Source: an uncultured Clostridia bacterium
GTDB lineage: Bacteria > Bacillota > Clostridia > UBA1381
Assembly: GCA_910579415.1 (NCBI GenBank)
Contig: CAJTUY010000001.1
Coordinates: 40,035-104,034, forward strand
Direction: 5' to 3'
Length of the DNA: 64,000 bases
How positions within the stretch are numbered: the first letter of the stretch is position 1; each line of letters begins with the position of its first letter. Shown piece after piece: positions 8,929 through 17,556 of the stretch. A program made the position numbers and the translations under genes. The notes beneath the pieces were generated by a model. It did no database searches. It was not told the origin of the DNA and worked only from the letters and a program-made list of their open reading frames with translations.

Positions 8929-10773
8929 ATGAAAAACAAAAAAATTATTGCGCTTGTTTGTGCAATTTCAATGATTTTCTCAATGTTTGCAAGCTTTACT
9001 GTTGTAAGCGCGGCAGAGCAGGGAATCGCTCTTGAAATTGAACAGACAACAGCTACAAAGGCTGTAATTACAGCAAAGGCAGTTGGTTATCCGACTGGTA
9101 TATCATCTTCAAAGATTGCTATAAGTGTACCGGAAGGTGCAACTACTGCGATAGCGTGTCCAATGAAATCTGACGCTATAATGGATACAAGCATTCCAGG
9201 CGTAGCAAGCTGTACAATTGGTTTGATGGAAAATACAGCTGTACCTAATGATGTACTTGCTATTTTTACTGTTACAATGACAGAGGCTTTACCAAAGAAC
9301 TTTAAGTCAGAATTGGTTTCTGGTTCACAGATTGCAGCATTTGCAAACGATACAGATGAAGAGCCTACATTGATTTCAGTTGATAAGGGAACTCTTAACG
9401 CAACATCAAAATGGATAGAGGCTTCAAAATTTGAAGGCACAACAGTTGCTTTGAATGAGAAGTTAAGCAAGGATACTGCTGCTAGTTTGGAAGCTGATAA
9501 TGAGAATGTTAAAGATGTATATGTAGCATATGAAGCTAAGAAGGGTAATGCGGCGGCTGATTATGGTACAGATTATGTAGCATATTATAACGGAACACAG
9601 TTGACAAAAGACCAGTTAAATGCTTATTTAACAGGTAAGTTCGGTTCAATTGCAGATGCAATTGAAAAGGTTACATTCACATATAAATCAGGAGTTGCGT
9701 TTAATGTTCAGCTTGTATCAGTTAATTCAGATGATGAAGCTGAAGTTGCAGAAAGCGGTACAATAGGCGGCGGTTCTACTAAGCCAACACCGAAGCCGAC
9801 ACCGACACCGACAGCAGGTGTTAAGGTAACAGCTGATAAGACTGAAATCTCATCAGACGGTTCAACAAGAGTTAATGCAACAGTTACAGATGCTGAGGGT
9901 GCTACACCTGGTACAGAAGTTAAGTTTACAGTATCAAGCGGTGCTGACGTACTTGACTTTGACGGCGCTACCGAAGCAACAGTTGCTCTTGCTGATGGTA
10001 AGGCTTCTGTAAGAGTATATGCTAAGAAGGTTGGTACAGCTACTGTTAAGGCTGCTTACACATACACAGACAAAGACGGTGCAGAGCAGACTAAGGAAGG
10101 TACTGTTACAATCAGAGTAAAGAATACCACAGTTGGCGGCGGTTCAGGCAGTGATGATAAGAAGCCGAGCGGCGGCGGTTCAATCGCAGGTCCGTCAGAC
10201 TCAATGAATCCGGGCGGCAATTGGTTAGGTGCTTTCACAGACCTTGATTCAGTTGAATGGGCTAAGCCTTCAATCCTTGCTCTTTCATTAAAGGGTATTG
10301 TATCAGGTCGCGGTGACGGTACATTCGCTCCGAACGATAATATCACAAGAGCTGAATACTGCCAGATTCTAATCGGTGCAATTGAAAAGAGCGCTGAATA
10401 TGCTGATTCAGAATTTGCTGATGTTCCTTCAGATGCTTGGTTCTATCATGCAGTTTCTGTTGCAAGCAAGTATGGTATCGTGTCAGGTTACGGTGACGGT
10501 AACTTCGGTCCGTATGACCTAATCACAAGACAGGATATGGCTCTTATGACATATAAGGCTGCACAGGTAATGAATAAAGACCTTTCAGCTGTAAGAACAA
10601 TGTCATTTGCTGACGCAGGCGCAATTTCAGCTTACGCAGCAGAAGCAGTTCAGACACTTGCAGATGCAAACATCATCAATGGTGTATCTGATACAGAATT
10701 CGCTCCTAAGGCTAATGCTACAAGAGCGCAGGCTGCTAAGATTCTTTACGATACATTTGTAAAGATTAACTAA
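8929..10773 (+). CDS. S-layer homology (SLH) domain surface protein
   Basis: A 614-residue exported protein. The start at ATG 8929 (MKNKKIIALV) is chosen because GAAAGGGG precedes it. The signal peptide ends near residue 30 (VSAAEQ). Residues ~32-165 form a beta-rich domain of the size of a cohesin, with no firm signature. A Pro-Thr linker (~282-296) leads to a Big_1-like Ig domain (~300-410). A Gly-rich linker precedes three SLH repeats (~434-614) with the expected GIVSGRGDGTFAPN and ITRAE/ITRQD-type motifs. SLH domains bind pyruvylated wall polymers and anchor proteins to the envelope. It follows the dockerin-like gene in the same direction, so the two may work together at the surface. The third SLH repeat is slightly degenerate (NGVSDTEFAP). 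Confidence 0.92.
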   Translation: MKNKKIIALVCAISMIFSMFASFTVVSAAEQGIALEIEQTTATKAVITAKAVGYPTGISSSKIAISVPEGATTAIACPMKSDAIMDTSIPGVASCTIGLMENTAVPNDVLAIFTVTMTEALPKNFKSELVSGSQIAAFANDTDEEPTLISVDKGTLNATSKWIEASKFEGTTVALNEKLSKDTAASLEADNENVKDVYVAYEAKKGNAAADYGTDYVAYYNGTQLTKDQLNAYLTGKFGSIADAIEKVTFTYKSGVAFNVQLVSVNSDDEAEVAESGTIGGGSTKPTPKPTPTPTAGVKVTADKTEISSDGSTRVNATVTDAEGATPGTEVKFTVSSGADVLDFDGATEATVALADGKASVRVYAKKVGTATVKAAYTYTDKDGAEQTKEGTVTIRVKNTTVGGGSGSDDKKPSGGGSIAGPSDSMNPGGNWLGAFTDLDSVEWAKPSILALSLKGIVSGRGDGTFAPNDNITRAEYCQILIGAIEKSAEYADSEFADVPSDAWFYHAVSVASKYGIVSGYGDGNFGPYDLITRQDMALMTYKAAQVMNKDLSAVRTMSFADAGAISAYAAEAVQTLADANIINGVSDTEFAPKANATRAQAAKILYDTFVKIN

Positions 10774-10785
10774 TCATAGCAATAC

Positions 10786-10816
10786 AGAACAGTCCGAAAG
10801 GACTGTTCTTTTTTTG
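10786..10816 (+). terminator. Rho-independent terminator after the SLH gene
   Basis: Stem AGAACAGTCC/GGACTGTTCT (10 bp) with loop GAAA followed by a T-run. This is a textbook terminator. Confidence 0.95.
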
Positions 10817-10888
10817 TGAAATTTGTTGTGAAGAAGTGAGATGATAGTATCACACATAACCTTTTGTGGGTGATTTTAATAATATTTA

Positions 10889-10917
10889 TTGCAATTTGGT
10901 GATTTTTTTGTTATAAT
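10889..10917 (+). promoter_or_regulatory. Promoter of ung
   Basis: TTGCAA, 17-bp spacer, TATAAT, ending 28 bp before the ung start. Confidence 0.7.
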
Positions 10918-10945
10918 ATACATATATAGCAAAGGGGGCATAAAA

Positions 10946-11620
10946 ATGGTCAGCATAGGTAACGACTGGGACAATATCCTTGACGGTGAATTTGAAAAAG
11001 AATATTATTTAAAACTTCGTGCATTTCTTAAATCGGAATATTCATTACATAATATTCACCCTGATATGTATGACATTTTTAATGCACTGAAATGGACATC
11101 ATATGCAGATACAAAAGTAGTTATATTTGGTCAGGACCCTTACCATGAGGTGGGTCAGGCTCACGGACTGGCATTTTCGGTGCAGAAAGGTGTAAAAATT
11201 CCTCCTTCGCTTCTTAATATGTATAAAGAACTTCAGAATGAGCTTGGTTTATATATACCCAATAACGGTTATTTGGAAAAATGGGCGCGTCAGGGAGTGT
11301 TACTTTTAAATTCCTCTCTTACTGTACGTGACGGAATGGCAAATTCACATAGAAACAGAGGATGGGAAATATTCACTGACCGTATTGTAGAACTTCTTAA
11401 TAAACGGGAGGACCCTGTGATTTTTATGCTGTGGGGAAATAACGCGAAGGAGAAAATTAAGGTTATTACATCACCGCATCATAAAATTCTTACTGCGGCT
11501 CACCCAAGCCCGCTTTCTGCAAGTCGCGGATTTTTCGGCTGCGGTCACTTCAAAACTGCAAATCGTTTACTGGAAGTAATGGGAAAAAAGCCAATTGACT
11601 GGCAAATTGAAAATATTTAA
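10946..11620 (+). CDS. ung: Uracil-DNA glycosylase, family 1
   Basis: A 224-residue enzyme that removes uracil from DNA in base excision repair. The water-activating motif [14 protein letters not shown] and the minor-groove loop [13 protein letters not shown] are all present. ATG 10946 is preferred because AAAGGGGG precedes it; an upstream in-frame start would overlap the promoter. First gene of the run ung-coaE-slt-cmk-like-uppP. Confidence 0.96.
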   Translation: MVSIGNDWDNILDGEFEKEYYLKLRAFLKSEYSLHNIHPDMYDIFNALKWTSYADTKVVIFGQDPYHEVGQAHGLAFSVQKGVKIPPSLLNMYKELQNELGLYIPNNGYLEKWARQGVLLLNSSLTVRDGMANSHRNRGWEIFTDRIVELLNKREDPVIFMLWGNNAKEKIKVITSPHHKILTAAHPSPLSASRGFFGCGHFKTANRLLEVMGKKPIDWQIENI

Positions 11621-11658
11621 AAAATGCTCGTTGAACAGAAAAAACTAATGAGAGAACT

Positions 11659-12252
11659 ATGATTATGACAGTTTTTGGTATTACCGGCGGAAGCGGAAGC
11701 GGAAAGTCTTTGGTTTGCTCTATGCTGGCTTCACTCGGAGTTAAGATTATTGATACAGACGTTATTGCGCGTGAGGTTGTAAAAAAAGGCTCGGAATGTC
11801 TTAATGAGCTTATATCATATTTTGGAAATGATATATTGCTTGCCAATGGAGAACTGAACCGAAGGCAACTTGCATCAATTGCATTTTCCGATAAGGAAAA
11901 AACGGATATGCTTAGCAGAATAACTCATAAATATATTAAAGAGCGTACCTCTGAAATAATTAAGCGCGCTTCTGATAGCTTGATTGCCATTGATGGCGCA
12001 GTTATCATAGGCAGTAATATTGAAAATGAATGTGAGTTCATTGTTTCTGTTATTGCAGACAGAGCTATACGAATAAGACGCATAAAAGAACGTGATAATC
12101 TTACTGACAGTGAGGCAAACCGACGTCTTGACGCTCAGCCGGATGAGCATTTTTACAGGTCGCATTCAAAGTATATTATCAGCAATAACGGCTCGGAGCA
12201 AGAACTTTTTAAACAGGTAAAGTCTTTTTATAACGAAATAAGAGGGGTATAA
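11659..12252 (+). CDS. coaE: Dephospho-CoA kinase
   Basis: A 197-residue P-loop kinase that phosphorylates the ribose 3'-OH of dephospho-CoA, the last step of CoA synthesis. Walker A is GGSGSGKS; IIDTDVIAREV is the usual substrate/metal segment, and RRLDAQ lies in the lid region. No strong Shine-Dalgarno is seen, so the start could be ATG 11659 or ATG 11665. Two bp separate its stop from the TTG start of the transglycosylase gene. Confidence 0.93.
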   Translation: MIMTVFGITGGSGSGKSLVCSMLASLGVKIIDTDVIAREVVKKGSECLNELISYFGNDILLANGELNRRQLASIAFSDKEKTDMLSRITHKYIKERTSEIIKRASDSLIAIDGAVIIGSNIENECEFIVSVIADRAIRIRRIKERDNLTDSEANRRLDAQPDEHFYRSHSKYIISNNGSEQELFKQVKSFYNEIRGV

Positions 12253-12254
12253 TT

Positions 12255-12800
12255 TTGAGTAAAATTTTTAAAGCTTTTTTGGCACTGGCAGCGATTGTAA
12301 TCGCAATTTTAGGTGTCGCAGGCGGCATACAAACAAGCCAGCGGGTTAAATATCCCGTAGCTTATGCCGATTTCATTGTAAAATATTCAAACGAAAACGA
12401 TTTAGACCCGTTTTTGGTTATGGCTGTAATTAAAGCGGAGAGCAATTTTGTTCCTGAGGCTCATTCGGGTATTGCAGGCGGTTTGATGCAGTTGACAGAA
12501 GAAACTGCCGCATGGAATGCAAACGATATGAAATACAGTGGTGACTATGATTACATGGACCCTGAAACTAATATCAGGTTCGGTTGTCATTATCTTCGCC
12601 ATTTAATAGATATTTACGGCAATATTGACACAGTTCTTGCCGCATATAACGGCGGAATGGGAAATGTGGACAGTTGGCTTAAAAATCCCGATTACAGTGA
12701 TGACGGTACATCTCTGAAATATATCCCGTTCCCGGAAACAAGAAATTATGTTATAAGAGTTAACGAGAATTGGGAACATTATAAAAATATGGTTGAATAA
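12255..12800 (+). CDS. Membrane-anchored lytic transglycosylase (SLT domain)
   Basis: A 181-residue protein with an N-terminal signal anchor (~residues 6-25). A Slt70-type goose-lysozyme domain follows: catalytic Glu in IKAESNF, then GLMQLT, and AAYNGG near the end. It cleaves the MurNAc-GlcNAc bond forming 1,6-anhydro ends. It starts with TTG at 12255 after AGAGGGG. Coupling with coaE looks tight; it sits with uppP, so a wall-synthesis grouping is plausible. Confidence 0.92.
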   Translation: MSKIFKAFLALAAIVIAILGVAGGIQTSQRVKYPVAYADFIVKYSNENDLDPFLVMAVIKAESNFVPEAHSGIAGGLMQLTEETAAWNANDMKYSGDYDYMDPETNIRFGCHYLRHLIDIYGNIDTVLAAYNGGMGNVDSWLKNPDYSDDGTSLKYIPFPETRNYVIRVNENWEHYKNMVE

Positions 12801-12822
12801 ACAGAAAGGTTTGGTGATTTAT

Positions 12823-13446
12823 ATGTCATTAGTTATTACAATAGGAAGGCAGTTCGGAAGCGGCGGACGTGATGTTGGAGAAAAGGTTGCGGAATATTTC
12901 AATATACCGTTTTATGATAAGGAACTTGTTGAAATGGCGGCTCAAAAAAGTAATTTAAGTCAGGAAGCCTTGCGCGAGGTTGATGAACATGCAACTAATA
13001 GTTTCCTCTATTCACTTGCAAGCGGAAATTATTCAATGCGTGGTATCAATGCCCCGATTTATTATGAAATGCCTATAAATGATAAGCTGTTTATTGCACA
13101 GGCTGAGATAATTAAAGAGGTTGCAAAAAAAGGTTCATGTGTAATTGTCGGCAGATGCGCGGACTATGTTCTTGACGGCGAAGGCATTGATTTGATGAAT
13201 GTATTTATTTACGGCGGAATAGATTACAGAGCAAAGCGCGTTATGTCTGCTCTTGACATTACGCAGTCAAAGGCACGTGATAAGGTTATTAAAACCGACA
13301 AACAGCGCCGTACCTACTATGATTATTATACAAGCAGGGACTGGGGAGTTATGTCTAACTATGACTTGTGTGTAAATGCTGAGAAGTTTGGTATTGAAGG
13401 CGCAGCATCACTTATCATTAACAGCGCTAAATCAAAGCTTAGATAG
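12823..13446 (+). CDS. Cytidylate-kinase-like family protein
   Basis: A 207-residue P-loop protein starting MSLVITIGRQFGSGGRDVGEKVA, the typical opening of the cytidylate-kinase-like family, with the loop GRQFGSGG in place of a strict Walker A. GRCADYVL and the Arg-rich lid segment (DKQRRTYYDYYT) fit. The true substrate of this family is not established. The in-frame TTG at 12793 would overlap the previous gene; ATG 12823 gives the conserved N-terminus. Confidence 0.85.
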   Translation: MSLVITIGRQFGSGGRDVGEKVAEYFNIPFYDKELVEMAAQKSNLSQEALREVDEHATNSFLYSLASGNYSMRGINAPIYYEMPINDKLFIAQAEIIKEVAKKGSCVIVGRCADYVLDGEGIDLMNVFIYGGIDYRAKRVMSALDITQSKARDKVIKTDKQRRTYYDYYTSRDWGVMSNYDLCVNAEKFGIEGAASLIINSAKSKLR

Positions 13447-13449
13447 GGG

Positions 13450-14301
13450 TTGTTGCAGTTGTTGTTTTTAGATATTCTTAATGCCATAGTTTTTGGCGTT
13501 GTTCAGGGAATTACCGAATGGCTTCCGATAAGCAGTACCGGACATATGATTTTACTTGACCAGTTTCTTGCTTTGACATCAGACAGGGCATTTCGTGATT
13601 TGTTTTTGGTTGTAATACAATTCGGTTCGATTTTAGCTGTGGTTACGTTGTATTTTCATAAGCTTAACCCGTTTTCACCGAAAAAAACACCATCCCAAAA
13701 ACGCGGCACATGGACAATGTGGTTTAAAGTTCTGGCAGGCTGTGTGCCGGCGGCAGTTATAGGCTTGCTATTTGATGATTTGATTATGTCAAAAACATAT
13801 AATTGGTATGTAGTTGCGGCAATGCTGATTATTTACGGAATTTTATTTATCATAATAGAAAACAGAAATAAGGCTCCTAAAATCAAAACTATTGATGAAA
13901 TGTCATATAAAATGGCGGCGCTTATCGGAATATTTCAGGTGCTTGCCATGATACCCGGTACTTCGCGAAGCGGAGCTACAATTCTGGGTGCGGTATTGAT
14001 TGGCGCAAGCAGAAATGTTGCAGCGGAATTTTCGTTTTTTCTTGCCGTACCTGTAATGCTCGGTGCAAGCGCGTTGGAAATACTAAAGTATTTTATGGAA
14101 TACGGCATGTTCAGCGGCGGACAGTGGATAACGCTGTTGACAGGAATGGTAACGGCATATATTGTTTCAATATTTGCGATTAAATTCCTTATGGATTACA
14201 TCAGAAAGCATGATTTTAAGGTATTCGGATATTACAGAATTATACTTGGTGTGATAGTGATATTGTATTTTGCACTGTCACACGCGCAGATAGTCGGATA
14301 A
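13450..14301 (+). CDS. uppP: Undecaprenyl-diphosphatase
   Basis: A 283-residue polytopic membrane protein (7-8 helices) with both BacA/UppP signatures: EWLPISSTGHMIL near the N-terminus and PGTSRSG in the middle. It dephosphorylates undecaprenyl pyrophosphate to recycle the lipid carrier for peptidoglycan; the family can confer bacitracin tolerance. It starts with a TTG: 13450, 13453 and 13459 are all possible after AGGGG, and spacing slightly favours 13459. Confidence 0.95.
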   Translation: MLQLLFLDILNAIVFGVVQGITEWLPISSTGHMILLDQFLALTSDRAFRDLFLVVIQFGSILAVVTLYFHKLNPFSPKKTPSQKRGTWTMWFKVLAGCVPAAVIGLLFDDLIMSKTYNWYVVAAMLIIYGILFIIIENRNKAPKIKTIDEMSYKMAALIGIFQVLAMIPGTSRSGATILGAVLIGASRNVAAEFSFFLAVPVMLGASALEILKYFMEYGMFSGGQWITLLTGMVTAYIVSIFAIKFLMDYIRKHDFKVFGYYRIILGVIVILYFALSHAQIVG

Positions 14302-14305
14302 AATT

Positions 14306-14341
14306 AAATACAGCGGTACATCTGTACCACTGTATTTTTTT
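14306..14341 (+). terminator. Rho-independent terminator after uppP
   Basis: Stem AAATACAG-GGTAC/GTACC-CTGTATTT with one internal mismatch, running into a T-run. It ends the ung-to-uppP unit. Confidence 0.88.
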
Positions 14342-14369
14342 GCATTATTATAAAAGTGCGTTACATTCT

Positions 14370-14750
14370 TTACAATATATTTTCTAATTTCATTTCGTAA
14401 TTTTTTGGCAGGTGGTCAAACAGAAAATCAAGCACACGACAGTTTGACAGCGCGTCTGTTTTTTCTCCGCCATCAATGTATTCCACAAGCTCAGAAATGT
14501 TCATTTCTATTTTATCAATCTCTTCATGGTTGCCTGTTGCTTCGAGAATGGCGCGGTGAGAATCAAGGTAATCGTTCAATTCTTTTGCGGAAGATGACGC
14601 CTTGCTGTAATTCTCGGCGGTGAGCGCTTCGATAATGACTTTGTTGATGTCGCTCAGCTCCTCAGATACGTTTTCTATATGGTTTGTGTATGCTATACTG
14701 CCAATAAGAATAAGTATGGCTATAACACCGGATATTATAACACCCTTCAT
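14370..14750 (-). CDS. DUF4363-type small membrane-anchored protein
   Basis: A 126-residue protein with one N-terminal hydrophobic helix (~residues 3-22) followed by an all-helical acidic domain. Its ATG overlaps the end of the DUF421 gene by 4 bp. Small DUF4363 proteins often sit directly after DUF421 genes, which supports the family call. The function is unknown. Confidence 0.75.
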   Translation of the reverse strand: MKGVIISGVIAILILIGSIAYTNHIENVSEELSDINKVIIEALTAENYSKASSSAKELNDYLDSHRAILEATGNHEEIDKIEMNISELVEYIDGGEKTDALSNCRVLDFLFDHLPKNYEMKLENIL

Positions 14751-15433
14751 TTCATGGCTCTCTCCTTTAACTGGATAAATAATTCGTTTTCTGCATCAAG
14801 AGATGCTATAAATACGTCTTTTATTCTTTTTATGTTGCGTTTTGTCATCTCTTTTTCAAACCATTCAAGACTTTTTCCCGAACGCTCAAGCTCGTGCTTG
14901 TCCAGCACACCGTCGGAAACAATGGTGCAGGGCAGTCCGTCATGACGTAAATTTGTGAGTTTTAAATCCTCAGTTGTAGCCGTACGCGCACTGTCTTTGG
15001 GTATTACACTAAGCTTGCCGCTGGTTTCAATTACCGCAACCTGTACATCAGATACATCGTGACAGCCGTTAAGCCTTAATTCCTCAAGTAAATCATTTAT
15101 ATTAAATCTCAGCTTTTTTAGTTCGCGTTCATCAATATGACCGTTGTATATAATAATGCTTGCTTCGCCGCTTAAAAGCTTACGCATATGTTTGCTTTTC
15201 AGACTTAAATATGACATCATGACCTCTGCAATGAGCAGTGTCATTACCGGCAGTATACCTGAGAGAAGAGGTATATCAATAGCCTGCATGGGTACTGAAG
15301 CAAGGTCAGAAATCATTATTGCAACAACCAGTTCCGACGGCTGTAATTCCCCGAGCTGACGTTTTCCCATTATACGCATAGCGATAATTACCATAATATA
15401 TAAAATCAGAGTTCTCAGTACAAGTATAAGCAT
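14747..15433 (-). CDS. DUF421 (YetF/YdfR-type) membrane protein
   Basis: A 228-residue protein with three N-terminal transmembrane helices and the conserved RIMGKRQLGELQPSELV segment. A soluble C-terminal domain follows. The ATG at 15433 follows GGAGGG and is preferred over the frame start at 15460. DUF421 proteins are widespread in spore-forming Firmicutes; their biochemical role is not settled. It forms a two-gene unit with the DUF4363 gene. Confidence 0.9.
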   Translation of the reverse strand: MLILVLRTLILYIMVIIAMRIMGKRQLGELQPSELVVAIMISDLASVPMQAIDIPLLSGILPVMTLLIAEVMMSYLSLKSKHMRKLLSGEASIIIYNGHIDERELKKLRFNINDLLEELRLNGCHDVSDVQVAVIETSGKLSVIPKDSARTATTEDLKLTNLRHDGLPCTIVSDGVLDKHELERSGKSLEWFEKEMTKRNIKRIKDVFIASLDAENELFIQLKERAMK

Positions 15434-15493
15434 ATTATCCCTCCGTTTTTTGATGTACATATTATTTCACAGCCTATAATTTTTATGTATTGC

Positions 15494-15522
15494 TTTACTT
15501 TCACAAACTAAAGTGATATAAT
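15494..15522 (+). promoter_or_regulatory. Promoter of the MBL-YerC-methyltransferase operon
   Basis: TTTACT, 17-bp spacer, TATAAT, ending 18 bp before ATG 15541. Confidence 0.7.
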
Positions 15523-15540
15523 GTTAAAGAGGTGAAAATT

Positions 15541-16428
15541 ATGTATGAATTGTATCAGGTTGGAGCAGACAGCTTTTATTTACAGGCTCCTGCAAAGATA
15601 GGAATTTTTCGTCTGAATGAAACAGATGTGTGTTTAATAGACAGCGGCAATGACAAAAATGCAGGACGTAAAGTAAGACAAATTCTGGACGGTAACGGCT
15701 GGCAGTTAACCTCGATTTACAATACACATTCAAATGCCGACCACATAGGCGGCAACAGATATTTGCAGCAGCAGACAAACTGCCGGATATATGCGCCGGA
15801 TATTGAGCGTGATTTTATAAATCATCCTATTCTGGAGCCTGCTTTTCTATACGGTGGTTTTCCCTGCGGCGATTTAAGACATAAATTTTTACTGGCGCAG
15901 GAAAGCAGAGCCATGCTGCTTACAGACAATTGCCTGCCTGAAGGATTAAGTTCAATAAAGCTTGCCGGACATTTTTTTGATATGGCAGGATACAGGACAA
16001 AAGATGATGTGGTATATTTGGCAGATTGTTTGTCAAGCAGGGAAACACTTGATAAGTATCAAATAGGCTTTATTTATGATGTTGGTGAATACCTGAATAC
16101 GCTTGAACATGTTAAAACAATGACGGCGAAGATGTTTGTACCTGCTCATGCCGAACCGACAGACGATATATCGGAGCTTGCTCAGATGAATATTGATAAA
16201 GTTCTTGAAATTGCGGATAAAATACTTAATATATGTAAAACGCCCGTGACCTTCGAAAAATTATTGCAAAGACTGTTTGATGATTATGAACTACGGATGA
16301 ATTTTGAACAGTATGTACTGGTAGGGAGTACGGTTCGTTCGTATCTTTCGTATTTGAGGGATACGGAACGTATGGATATACAGTTTTATAATAATGAAAT
16401 GTTATGGCAAAGTAAGGAGAATGCTTGA
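15541..16428 (+). CDS. MBL-fold metallo-hydrolase
   Basis: A 295-residue metallo-beta-lactamase-fold protein. The metal motif reads THSNADHIGG: the usual second His of HxHxDH is Asn. Later ligands are plausible in LAGHFFD, YLADC and VPAHAEP. Substrate is unknown. ATG 15541 follows AGAGGTG; the GTG at 15532 is part of that RBS. The stop overlaps the YerC start (ATGA), so the two are probably coupled. Confidence 0.85.
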   Translation: MYELYQVGADSFYLQAPAKIGIFRLNETDVCLIDSGNDKNAGRKVRQILDGNGWQLTSIYNTHSNADHIGGNRYLQQQTNCRIYAPDIERDFINHPILEPAFLYGGFPCGDLRHKFLLAQESRAMLLTDNCLPEGLSSIKLAGHFFDMAGYRTKDDVVYLADCLSSRETLDKYQIGFIYDVGEYLNTLEHVKTMTAKMFVPAHAEPTDDISELAQMNIDKVLEIADKILNICKTPVTFEKLLQRLFDDYELRMNFEQYVLVGSTVRSYLSYLRDTERMDIQFYNNEMLWQSKENA

Positions 16429-16721
16429 TGAAAGAAATTAACGATAAAAGTATGGACGTGTTGTTTAATGCGGTATTGCAGTTACAGAACAAGGAGGAAT
16501 GTACAAAATTTTTTGCTGACCTTTGTACTATTTCAGAGCTTAAATCCATGAGCCAGCGTATGGAAGTTGCGCTTATGCTGCGCGCTAAGAGTGTGTATAC
16601 GGATATTGCCTCAAAGACAGGTGCCTCAACCGCTACAATAAGCAGAGTGAACCGCTGTATAAACTACGGGGCGGGGGGATATAATTTAATACTTGACCGA
16701 ATGGAGAAGGAGAAGATATGA
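16428..16721 (+). CDS. YerC/YecD-type TrpR-related DNA-binding protein
   Basis: A 97-residue helical protein with a TrpR-like helix-turn-helix (YTDIASKTGASTATISRVNRC). The family resembles the tryptophan repressor, but its target is unknown. It starts at ATG 16428 after AAGGAG and overlaps both neighbours by 4 bp. It sits third from gyrA. Confidence 0.9.
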   Translation: MKEINDKSMDVLFNAVLQLQNKEECTKFFADLCTISELKSMSQRMEVALMLRAKSVYTDIASKTGASTATISRVNRCINYGAGGYNLILDRMEKEKI

Positions 16722-17455
16722 ATACCTATTCAGATATGGCACAGGTATATGATGAGCTTATGCATAAGGATATAAATTATGAAGCATGGGCGGACTATAT
16801 AGAAAATCTCTTTGACCGTTATGATGTAAATCCAAAGCTTGTATGCGATTTGGCATGCGGTACGGGCAATATGACAATACCTCTTGCGCGTCGCGGTTAT
16901 GATATGACAGGTGTAGATATTTCTGAGGAAATGCTCAATATAGCCCGTGACAAATCTGATGGACTTGATATATTGTTTCTGAACCAGAATATAACCCGTC
17001 TTGACCTGTACGGCACAATGGGCGCATTTATATGTATGATTGACGGTCTTAATTATGTCTTGCCGGCTAAAGGACTTTTTGAGCTTTTCAGACGTATTAA
17101 AACCTGTTTTATAGATGAAGGCGGATTGTTCATTTTTGACATAAGCACAGAATATAAGCTGAAGAATATTATCGGCTCAAATACGTTTATTCACTGCGGA
17201 AAAGATATTTTTTACTCGTGGCAGAACAGATATTTTGAGAAAAAAAGGCTTTCAGATATGTTTCTTACCTTTTTTGTTAAGGACGGCAGTAAATATTCAA
17301 GGTTTGAAGAAAGGCATTTACAGCGCGCGCACAGTGAAAACGAACTGAAAACACTGCTGAAAAAAGCGGGATTTACAATGATTGATACATATGACGCGCT
17401 GACGTTTGCAAAACCGCGAAACGACAGTGAACGTATAGTGTTTGTGTGTCGTTAA
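16718..17455 (+). CDS. Class I SAM-dependent methyltransferase
   Basis: A 245-residue Rossmann-fold methyltransferase with motif I VCDLACGTGNMT, GVDISEEML (acidic end of beta2) and an FIFDIS strand. The substrate is not predictable. RBS AGAAGGAGAAG lies upstream. It ends the small operon ahead of the gyrA promoter. Confidence 0.88.
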   Translation: MNTYSDMAQVYDELMHKDINYEAWADYIENLFDRYDVNPKLVCDLACGTGNMTIPLARRGYDMTGVDISEEMLNIARDKSDGLDILFLNQNITRLDLYGTMGAFICMIDGLNYVLPAKGLFELFRRIKTCFIDEGGLFIFDISTEYKLKNIIGSNTFIHCGKDIFYSWQNRYFEKKRLSDMFLTFFVKDGSKYSRFEERHLQRAHSENELKTLLKKAGFTMIDTYDALTFAKPRNDSERIVFVCR

Positions 17456-17480
17456 AACAGTGAAAATTATAGGTTTTTAC

Positions 17481-17509
17481 TTGATTTTTATGCCGTTTTG
17501 TGGTAAAAT
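17481..17509 (+). promoter_or_regulatory. Promoter of gyrA
   Basis: TTGATT, 17-bp spacer, TAAAAT, with TGTGG immediately upstream of the -10. Confidence 0.75.
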
Positions 17510-17556
17510 AATAAAGATTGAAAAGATAAGTATTTAATTAAACTTAGGAGGAAATT

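Noticed and set aside
14747..15460. Longer DUF421 start at 15460
   Set aside because: The ATG at 15433 has a GGAGGG at good spacing, while the upstream start has none.
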